From contig JALMQS010000075.1 of assembly GCA_024734495.1 (NCBI GenBank), positions 2,720,935 to 2,784,934 on the forward strand: 64,000 nt of DNA, given 5' to 3'. The position numbers and the translations under genes are program-made. Below are positions 14,718 through 26,700 of this stretch, piece after piece. The number at the start of each line of letters is the position of its first letter. Position 1 is the stretch's first letter. The notes under the pieces are model-generated. The model did not search any database. It saw nothing but the letters and a program-made list of their open reading frames with translations, and was not told the DNA's origin. The stretch is from Forficula auricularia (Eukaryota; Arthropoda; Insecta; Dermaptera; Forficulidae).

Positions 14718-17700
14718 AAGAGCAATGAAAAAAAGACAAAATTTGGGTTGACTCACAGCAGAAATTTTTTTTTTTTTTTTTTTAATGCAATCGAATGCAA
14801 GAAGGGGTGCACCAGTAAAGATGTAGCCCCTATGGATCTCGAAAGACCCTTGCATTACCGAAGAGAATGGAAAGTTGTTTAAGTGAGAGGGTGTAGACGT
14901 AGGTGTCTATGCACCCTGGTTTTGAAGGTTTGAAGATCATAGGTGCTGGGAAAGATAGAGGCTGGGAGAGAGTTCCAGTTCCTTGAAGTCATGGGGATAT
15001 ATGTATTCGCGAATGAAGTGGTCCGGCACTTTTCTAATTTGACCGCGAAAGAGTGTTGGGAGTCGGCAAAACGTGTGCTGCGTGCAAAGCATGCTTTGGG
15101 GGAATTATTGATTTTATCTCATCAGAGCACCTGCCGTGATAGTATCTATAGAAAAGGGAAAGGGCGGAGACATCTCTTCGATGAGCCAGCGAGTCGAGGA
15201 GTCGGTGAGGGTAGAATCGTCAATTAGCCTGACGGCTCGTTTCTGAATTGCATCAAGGGTAGCAAGAGAATATTTTGAGGCTCCTCTCCACAGATGAGAG
15301 CCGTATTCGAGACAGGGGCGGATTTGGGCCTTGTAGATGGTGAGAAGTTGTGGGGGTTTGTAAAATCGCTTGGACCTGAATAAGAAGCCAATCTTCCTTG
15401 CTGCAGATTTCGCCACAGAGGAGATGTGTTCATTCCAAGACAGGTCAGATGCGACAGAGACGCCCAACATGGATAGGCTGTCACACATTTTCAGGGTATT
15501 CGAATCGAAGTGAATATCAGGGAAATCTCTATTTTCGCGCCTAGAAATTAGACAACATTAGACAACAAATTGTCAATATACTGACCAGCATTGTTAGATA
15601 ATGGATCCCAACCAAAATAGGAGAGAGCTAATTGTTTACCTGGCCGATTTTTTATTTATGAACACATTTTTGGCATGACATAAAGGTGAAATGCCCTCGG
15701 CGAAAAGACAATGGAATTGTTAACAAAGAAATTAACAATGGAGATCCAACTCATGATACTGTATACAATTCAAATAAGTGTAGTTTTTGTCCTATGTAGG
15801 AAGGAACAAAAATATTTACATAGGAATTTTGCCATTAAAGGAAAAATCACAATAATAATAATCAAATTTTTATATATGTATAAGTACCTTGTGACAATGT
15901 TGAACAGATTTATATATATATATATTAATCCGTTTATGTTATTTATTAAGTGTTTTAATTAAAGATTGAGGCAGTTGCTTGATTCAATTTATATATTATA
16001 TTCTCAGAACTTTGAGTGGTAAATTTCTCTATGATATAGGTGGGATAATCAATTATACTTGATAGTATCAATTTTTTAAAAAATATTTTCTTTATTGTCA
16101 TTCAGAGACGTTTCGACAACAACATGTGCCATCATCAGTCTGTAAAACACAAAACAAAACAAATGGTACAAAGTCGAAATATGTACAACAAAATATATTG
16201 TTCATGAGAATCTCTCAAACATTGATAACAGGTGTTGTTAAATACAAACTCACCTCACAGGCAATCTTTACACATAGCTCACAACAACCCCAAGAAAAAA
16301 CAATTTATTCTACCAGCAAACAAAATATATTCATCCATTTGCTTTCATTTAATTTAATTTAACTTTTATGACAGCAACTCGAAAATTTGCCATCTAGAGT
16401 TTTTTCAGCTTCAAAATGCTTTGCTTTTTACAATGTTTGCATATTGCATCCATTTTCACGAGATAATGATGTTCTACGGATTCTACCTCGTTTTCATTTA
16501 CATCGTCTATCGAGTAAAATTTAAAAGCTTTTTGGCTCCGCATTCTCATGCACAGATTGTCAATTTCATATAATATATATTTTATTATTTGTTCTAACTA
16601 GAAATTGCGTTTTTTGTTGGTTTTTTTGTGGATTTTAAAAAGATTAAATTTAAATTTGTAGAAAAAATTCAATTAGAGTTTTCTTTATTAGAACTTGGAA
16701 TAAGAATAGCAAAAAGAAAAAAGAAGTCGGTGAAAATAACCTCCTAAGATTAAAAGTTCGTTTTTAATTAATCACACCGGTTACTTGACCTCTCAGGAGT
16801 GTATGTTTCAAATTTCAAGTTAACCAGTTGAGCCGTTTAGCCTTGGAGGTCGGTGAACATAGAGATATAGAATCGTAAAACTATTATATTGATTAAATAA
16901 TTTCTCAGTGGACTTGAGGAAAGCTGAATTGAATATATTATAATCTTCCCTAACCACTATTTATTTTGTTATAGGCGATGAGGCCCACTGCGGTGATGGA
17001 GCTTTGGCCCGTGATGCCAAACTAGCCTATCCCAAAGGCGTAGCAGTATCCGCTGATAATGTTTTATATTTCGCTGATGGAACTAATATTCGAATGGTTG
17101 ATCGTGATGGAATTGTCACAACAGTAATTGGAAATCATATGCATAAATCACATTGGAAACCTATTCCATGTGAGGGCACTCTCAATGTTGAAGAGGTATA
17201 TATTCTAAAATTATAAATATTCTAGATGTATATTTTATTCAACTGAAATATTGATTATAATTATTTTTTTATTTATTTATAGGTACACTTACGATGGCCA
17301 ACAGAATTAACAATAAATCCTTTGGACAATTCATTACATATAGTAGATGACCATATGGTTCTACAATTAGCCCCAGATGGTAGAGTTAAAGTAGTAGCTG
17401 GAAGACCTTTACATTGTAGCTCCCCACCGGGATATGATACTGAATTAGCTACCCATGCGACATTGGTATGTTTCTATCTAGTTTATTTGGATCAAAAAAT
17501 TGAATTAAATTTTAAATTATCCCACTTTTAGCCCCAAGAGAGTAGGTGTAGATCCCTTGATATAAAATAAAAACTTTTTCCAAAGCTGGTTGAAAATGTC
17601 TTTCTTTTAATGATTTCAAATCTTGATATATGTTTCGGCGATAACCCAATATCATCTTCAGTCTAAAAAACAAAAGAACACAGCAAATATTTAACAAACA

Positions 17701-20700
17701 TTTATATAATTGAATCGACATTACAATATATGAGCAAACGCTGCCGGGTGTAGGGTTCTTCGGGCCCCGGGCGGTATATATATGTTCGCCCCCCCCCCCT
17801 AAAGAAAACACTTTTTCACTAATTTTTATTATTTTTATTTTGTGCATTTACAGATAATTTATTATCTCAACCAAAACATTCTGTGAAAAAACAGCTCAAG
17901 TTCGAAAAAGTAGTGAAATATCTAGGGTGGAGACAAGTTTAATTCTTCAAGAATAATTAAGTTTAGAGATCTACTATTTTCTCATCTTAATTATTATTCT
18001 TTGCGAATTTAACTTGGCTGCACACTATATTTAACTACTTTTTCGAACTTGGGCTATTTTTTCACAGAATGTTTTGGTTGGGATAATAAATTATCTGTAA
18101 AAAAATAAAAATTAGTAAAAAAAGTGTTTAAAAAATTTTCTTTAGGGGGGGGGGGGGCGAAAATATATATATCCCCGGGGCCCGAAGAACCCTACATCAG
18201 GCACTGTTTGCTCATATATTGTAATGTCGATTCAATTGTATAAATGTTTTGAGATATTTGCTGTGTTATTTTGTCTTTTAGACTGAAGATGGTGATGAGT
18301 TATCGCGGAAACATATATCATGATTTGTAATCATTAAAAGAAAGACATTTTCAACCAGCATTGGAAAGTTTTTATTTTATATTAAGGGATCTACACCTAC
18401 TCTCTTGGGGCAAAAAATAACTCATAAAGTGGGATAATTTCTATATAGATATCGTCGGCTTAGAGTGTAAACCTGCTAACTCAATTTTTTATCATCTATG
18501 ACATATTAATACCGTTCGAAAGAAAAAGAGATGCAGCATCGTCCAAGTAAAACTGCTAGTTAAAATTACGATCGTAAATTGTAGAAAAAAAGTGAGAAAT
18601 AATTTCTTTCCATAACAACAATATTAAATTTTGTTTGTTTTTCCACTGGTCTGTAAAATTTCCTTGTTGACAATTAGCAGGTTTACACTCTAAGGCGACG
18701 ATATATGCCATTTATGTACGGTTATTAATTTTTGTATTAATTAAATCTCTATTTTTTTCAGGTAATGCCTCAAAGTCTAGCATTCGGTCCAGATGGAAAT
18801 CTTTATGTTGCTGAAAGTGATTCCCAACGAATTAATCGGGTGCGCGTTATTGGCACGGATGGGAAAATATCACACTATGCAGGAGCGGAGAGCAAATGCA
18901 ATTGCCTTGATCGTGGATGTGATTGTTTCGAAGAGGACCATTTCCTGGCTTCAACTTCAAAATTTAATACAATTTCTTCTGTTACTGTGACACCTGACGG
19001 GATTTTACACATTGGTGACCAAGCCAATTATCGAATTCGTTCTGTGACAGCAAGTATTCCAGATGCTGGAGCGACCAGGGAATATGAAATATTCTCCCCG
19101 GATACTCAAGAAATTTATATATTTAATCGATTTGGTCAACATGTTGCTACAAGAAATATCCTAACTGGAGAAACAAGCTATTTATTCACTTATAATGTTA
19201 ACACCAGCAATGGCAAATTGTCCACAGTGACAGATGCAGCAGGAAATAAGGTGAGATTTTTTTTCAAATTGATAGATTTTTTATGATAATTTTTTTGAAG
19301 TGAAACTTCTTTAGCGACGTATCTGTTTGATTTTTTTTGTTACAATAAAGGGAAAATGACTCAATAGGGGGGAAATAATTTTTTTAAAACCCACCAATAT
19401 AATATCATGGTAAATAAAATTTATTAAAATTGGGAAATTTAAATTATTATTTTAAAACCCACTAATATTTCATGACAAATAAAATTGATTAAAATTCTGA
19501 AATTTAAATTATTTCAATAACATCTACGGCTAAATAAGTTTCACTTCCCCCGTGAGCTTATGTGGATGAGGCACACACATATTTTTTTTGGTTTAACTCC
19601 TTCATATTTCAAGAAAAAAATACAGATAAATAAAATTTAAGACATTTTTATATTATTTTTACTAGTTTCGCTCATCAGAATAACATTTATTTAAATTACA
19701 GAAAAAAATTTTCTCCAAGGAAGGCAACATTTTTAAAAGATTGTTTCTAGAGAGCCTTTTTATAAATAATGAACCAGGTATCATGAATAATAAGCAGCAG
19801 GACAATAAGTTCGCTGATTTCTATCATGGTACTTGGAAACTATAATATTAAGAAATAAATATCCGTATTAAATTTTAAAATAGAAATCTAGGTAATTAGA
19901 ACAAATAAATTGTTGTGCAAAATTATCGCATCATTATACCAAATAAAATGAAAACTAATCTACCATAATTCGTTATAACAATGAAAATTATTTAATTTTT
20001 GTTGCAATAAATTTAATGCCTCCTCTATAATATGGGCCAATTCAAACCTACGCCATTGTGTAGAGAGGTGTTGGCTTGTCTTGGCCAATATTGGTTGACG
20101 CTGGCAATGAGATTGGCGATAGTTGGCCTTCGGAGCGATTTTTTCGATACTTGAAAGAGGGTCAATGTTGCGCAGTAGCTAGGCGGCGTTTCCATAAAGC
20201 CATCGACATTGGCCCAACTCTTGGACCACTGCAACCGTCAATTTAACTCGTATTACTGGTGGCCAACATGGCCTACATCATTGGCTCACATTTAGAGTGG
20301 CCATAAGAGTTTTTGTTATTAATTTGAAAATTTATAATGATTTATTTGTTTTTGTCAAAATAATATTAAATTCAATAGTGACCGTGCGTTAAACTTAAAG
20401 GCAGAACTACTGCGCTCTCTTGTGTTTATTTATTCAAATAATTTGGGAGATTTTGGGCAAATATTGTATTATAGTATATATCATAGATAAAAGAGTGCAC
20501 GGAGCCTAGGAGTCTCTTTGTCTTGGACGTTTAACAAATCATCCCCCAAAGCTTACATTTTCGTCACTAGTTGGCGCTAAAGTCGTGGTCGTCCCTATAA
20601 AACAAAGTTGAATTTATAAAAATAATATTAGTAGCGATGTGATAATTTTGCACAGCAGTTTATATTATAATGAACAAATATAATAATAATTATAATTCAT

Positions 20701-23700
20701 GACTGGTCAGTGGTCACTCATGATGATCCATCTATTAAGATTGTTGTAAAAATTTATGATGATTATTTGACCGTTTTTGTTCATTCTATTTGTTACCCAT
20801 GTTAGTGATGCATTGTTAGCCAAAAAATTTCTGTAATTTAAATATATGTTTTCTGATGAGCCAAACATTGGAAAAACTATGTAAGTAGTTAAAATAAACA
20901 TTTTAATTTCAAAAATGTCTTAAATTTTATTTATCTATATTTTTCTTGATATACGAAAGAGTTGAACAAAAAAAATTCTCATAAATTAATTTTCTCACTC
21001 CTAAAATCTAAAACTATTTGATAAATTATTCTTAATATTTCTTTATTTATTAATATAATATTGTAATTATTTATTTTCAGGTTTTCCTCCTCAGAGATTA
21101 TTCTAGTCAAGTTAACTTTATCGAAAATACTAAAGGCCAGAAATGTAGTTTGAAAATGTCAAGAATGAAAATGCTTCATGAATTGTCAACCCCCGATAAT
21201 TATAACGTTACTTTTGATTATCATGGACCTACGGGATTGTTGAAGACAAAACTAGACTCCACAGGGCGCAGTTACGTTTACAATTATGATGAATTTGGCC
21301 GTCTAACATCGGCTATTACTCCTACTGGAAAAGTTATCGGCCTCTCATTTGACCTAAGTGTTAAAGGAGCTACTGTTAAAGTTACGCAAAATAATCGCAA
21401 ACCGGTATCAATGCTTATCAAAGGGGCCAGTGTTGTCACCCGTGTAGGAGAAGCTGAACATCGAACAATAGTGTCGCCTGATGGTGGCGTGACTGATATT
21501 CTCCCTTGGGGACATGCAATTAGCACTGATACCGTGCCTTATGTTTTACTCTCCGATTTGGATCCTGTTTTGGGAGAATCATTTCCAGTTCCGGCCAAAC
21601 AGAAAACAGAAATTGGAGGAGATCTTGCCAATAGATTTGAGTGGCGTTATCTATTGCGAAGAGCTCAAGGCGGTCCTCGAAATAAAGCCATTGCTCAAGT
21701 AGGAAGAAAATTACGGGTTAACGGAGAAAATCTTCTTACAATGGAATATGACAGAGATACGGGTACTGTTGCCGTTTTTATGGATGACCGAGTCGAATTG
21801 CTGAATGTCACCTATGATCGAACTGCAAGACCAGTTAAATGGGGCCCTAGGTTAGTAGAATTAATTAAATTATTTAATTATCAAATAATCCAGCAAATTT
21901 AATTTTAAACAACTTTATTCTTTTATTAAGGAATGGAATCTTTGCGGGTGTCGAGCTGGAATATGATCGATTTGGAAGATTAAAGAGCTGGAAATGGGGA
22001 GAATTGACTGAAAGTTATGGATTTGATCGTGCCGGGCGTCTTTCCGAAATTCGATATGGAGATGGATCTTCTATGATTTATGCGTTCAAAGACATGCTTA
22101 GTAGTTTGGTAAGTAAATTTTTTTGTTTGTATATTTTGTTTATTAGGCCCCCGAGGAGCAAAGATAAAAAGATATATAAATTTATTTACAAGCCTTTCAC
22201 ACTTTCAGCTTGAGAACAAATAAATTCAGATTCAGAGCAGGTGGCTGAGAGAGCAAAGATTAATCCTGACTCACATTTCACATTTTTTTTTTTTTAGTAT
22301 TTACAATAAAATAATTATACGCCACCCGCGCTCTATATGTTCTTCTGCTGAAAGTGTAAGAAACAAGGAGAGATCCCCTCATCGCTCTATATGTCAAATC
22401 GTTTATTGTTTTTGGGGATATACCCAGGGCGATGGGGACTCCACCGCTTTATGCCACCATAGTTAAGAAACATAATTATTAGTACCTGGAACACCACATT
22501 TTTTGCTTTACCTAGTTAAAAAATAGTATTTTTAATAAATTAATAATTTACTCGTCAATAAAAATCTCGATTGTATTGTACTCCTTTTATTTTATTTTTT
22601 TTATATTAACTTATATATTAGCTTATACTAAGCTTTTCATATTGACGTACAAATAATAAACTAATAAAATAATGTAAATATTTGACCGGCTCTGATCCCT
22701 ACACTAATTTACACACACACTCAATGGACAAAATCGGCTATAGTTACCGAAGGCCTTTAAAAAAAAAATAATGTCCCCCTGTTTTATTTCTTCATTTTTT
22801 TTCATTCTTTATCCGAAAATTTACTTTTAAAAAATCTGTATTTTGCGCAAAAAATCCTTCAAATATGCAATTTTATGCAATATTACTCAAATATGCAAAC
22901 ATATGCAGTATGAAATTTAACCCACAGTATCCTAGATGCATGATTCGGATAGATAATTGATCCCCTGGCGGCAAACAAAATATGCAATTGCATAGGAATC
23001 CGGTCTCTAATAATAACATATCAGAAAATCAAAAAAATCCGAGAGGGTCACTCACAAACCTTTGGATAGACCCATATACAATTTTTGCTCGTTTAATAAA
23101 ATAAAATTTAATCTAAAATGTATAATTTAATTTGTAGCCTTTGAAAGTGACCACTCCGAGGGGTAGTGACTATCTTCTCCAATACGATGAGGCAGGTGCC
23201 CTTCAATCTTTGACCACACCACGAGGACATATTCATGCATTCTCACTTCAAACTTCATTAGGATTTTTCAAATACCAATACTTTTCTCCAATGAATAGAC
23301 ATCCTTATGAAATTCTATACAACGATGATGGTCAAATACTTGCTAAAGTTTATCCCCACCAATCTGGAAAAGTAACTATTATCATTTTAAATAATATACA
23401 AATGTAACTTTTAAAATTGAGGAAAAAAAAAACAAAGTACTAATAAATATAAATTTATTTTCAGGTTGTCTATGTGTACGATCAAGCAGGGAAACTTGAG
23501 ACCATTTTAGCTGGTCTTTCATCAACTCATTATACTTACCAAGAAACTACGAACCTTGTTAAGACTGTAGATATTGTTGAGCCCAATTTTGAACTTAAAC
23601 AAGATTTTAAATATCATGCTGGAATACTTAAAGAAGAGAAACTTAAATTTAGTAGCAAGAGTGGTTTAGATAATACCCATTATAAATACCAATATGACGG

Positions 23701-26700
23701 GAATGCCAGAATTTCAGGCATTGATGTCGAAATAAACGGAAAAGAATTGCAGCAACTTCGCTTGAAATTTAATCAAAACTTAGGCATTTTAGAATCTGTA
23801 ACTGATCTTAGAATTTATAGAAATACCTTTAATCGTTCTGTGATGCAAGATACTAGTAAACAATTTTTTACAATTACGGATTATGACTCACATGGTAGAG
23901 TTAAGACTGTAATGATAAATATTAAGTCTCTAGATGTATACAAAATGGAACTGGAATATGATAAAAGAAACAGAGTCAAGACTCAAAAGCTTACAATAGG
24001 CCGTACAACAAATGTCGATAAAATAACCTACAACTCCGATGGACATGTTCTTGAAGTGATTGGGAATCATAATTGGAAATATGTCTACGATGAAAATGGA
24101 AATGTAATTGGAGTCATTGAACAAGGCGAAAAGGTATCTATCTATTCATTCATTATTTGATCTTTATCAGTAAATAAGCTGCTTAAGCCTATTAGAGTTG
24201 AAATTTTATTAAAATCACACATAATTAATTAGTACCTGGACACCGAGCGATGCTCGGTAACTTTTTACTTCAGTTGAAAGTTATATATTAATCCCCCCCC
24301 GAAACACACTTCCCTCGTCCCCCATACCCCTCCACCACTGTACCCCACACCTCCACCCTTACCCCCGCCCCTTCACCCAGTTTTTGCATTTCAGGCCTTG
24401 TAGTGGCCCACAGATTATGTGTATATATGTATACATGTATAGGTACATAAATAAATACCGTATAATAATTTTTTTTAATTAAATAACAATTTTTGAGTTC
24501 AACAATTAAATTGCCAAATTTCTAATATGAAAAAATACGTTTGTGGGATTTAAAACTCGATTTTTAATCAATTAAATTGTCTAACTTTGTATATATATAA
24601 TAATATTTGTAATGATCTATTAATTGGAAAACCAATTAATAATTAAATATACTTTTTTATCGAGACAACCACCTGTGAATAATTATTTCATATATACAAG
24701 AATTGCTCATTTAATATAATTAGATAATTAATTATGTGTGATTTTAATAAAATTTCAAACTCCTTATTTGATCATTATTTATCCATTCAATAAGATTTGT
24801 ATTAATTTTTAAAATTATTTCTAGATCTCTCTCGGATATGACTCTGGCGATAGAGTTGTTCAAGTAGGAGACGTCGAGTTTAATTCATACGATGGCCGCG
24901 GCTTTGTTGTTCGACGTGGTGAACATAAATACAGATACAATTCAAGAGCTCAATTGGTTCATGCATTTGAGAGAGATAAATTCCAGACTTCATATTATTA
25001 TGACGATCGTGGAAGACTTGTTAGCTGGCGTGACGAACGTGGCAATGTAACACAATATCTGTATGCAAATCCAAGCAATCCTGATCTTTTAACGCATGTA
25101 CATTTCCCTAAAAGCGGATCAACGTTTAGATTTTTATATGATGAACATCAAACGCTGATTACTGTAGAAACCACAGAACAGAGATTCTATGTTGCCACGG
25201 ACCAAAATGGTTCTCCGCTTGCTTTATTTGATACTAACGGAAATGTTATTAAAGAAATACGAAGAACACCGTTTGGAAAAATTACCAAAGATTCAAATCC
25301 TGACTTCTATCTTCCAATAGACTTCCACGGTGGAATCCTAGATCCTAATACAGGGTTAGTTTATCTCAATAAACGCCTCTATGATCCAAGTGTGGGCCAA
25401 TGGATGACCCCGGCTTGGGAACAATTAGCCAACCAGTTGGCCACCCCTACCGATGTCTTCATCTATCGCTTCAGCAACAATGATCCGATTAATCGCAACC
25501 TGGGAATTAATTACATGACAGGTAATTAGAAAATATATTCTAAATGTTCCATCCATAATAAATAACAATTAAAAAAGGAATAGTGTAGGGGGGGGGGGGG
25601 GGGGGGTGGGACTGAAAATTAAAAACACAGGAGTTTTTTATTAAATGGGCCAGAAATTTCGTCGATTTCTTTCTTTTTTTTTTTAATTTTGAATTTTTAT
25701 TTGAATCACACATAATTAATTTATAATTATTTATTGAACACGAATATTGTATTATTTGTTCGTGTTCAATAAATAATTATAATTAATTGTGTATGACCTA
25801 AATAAAAAAGAAAAACTTTCGAGTATAAATTAAAAAAAAAAAAAAATAGTGTAGGGAATTGGACTAAAAATTAAACACATGAGTTTTTATTAAATGGGCC
25901 AGACGTTTCGTCGATTTATTTTGACTTCCTCAGTGGCCCATTTTATCACTCTTTGTCAAAAAATAATTCCACTATGCGACGAAACATCATTAATCTTTTT
26001 TTATTTTTTTCTACAATACATTCTTGACTCCAATTACTCAACAATCTACAACCTTTTTTTTAACAATTAAAAAAATCACATGTCTGTTTAAAGTATTATA
26101 TGATTATTATTATCATTTCAATCACAATTTGAAAGTTTATAATGAAATAAGATCAAGTTTTTATGTGTGACTTTTTTATTTTTTAACGGCCAATGTTTCG
26201 TCAGCTTTTGCCGACTTCTTCAGACTTCAATAAATGTACCCATATTCATCAATTTTCTTTTTTTTCTTCGTTACAGCTTGAAGATCATCAGAAACAGAAA
26301 GTGGAGAGTAAAGAAGAGTGTAATAAAAATGGGCCACCTGAAATAGTCGAAATAAAATCAGTGAAGCATTCTTATTAATAAAAGCTCATGTGTTTTTGTT
26401 TTCAATTAATTCTTTTACTAATTTAAGTTAAATTTTCTTTTTATTCTCTCATTTTATTTGATGTTAAAATTAATCACAAAATAAAAAGCACAACAACTAT
26501 TACTAATATAATATATCCTCCTTTTCAGATTGAGTTGGCTTCAAAATCTTCATGGCTACGATCTATAAGCAACATGTTAAGTTCTGTATGCTGCAAAGAT
26601 AGTACCTACTAGCCACAGCACAAGTCATCCCACAGCTTAGTCCAGATCTTGGCGTTATGTCTGGTTTACAATGTATAGTGGACAAAGTGAATCTTAAATT

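Noticed and set aside
14604..14882. Overlapping frames made of Tyr-Ile repeats
   Set aside because: Translations of the (TA)n microsatellite.
26193..26276. Upstream extension of the 26277 exon (frame containing DFNKCTHIH)
   Set aside because: It would use an AG inside the foldback arm and does fit the 1-nt overhang from 25521. But the peptide is unlike teneurin, and it ignores the strong acceptor at 26276.
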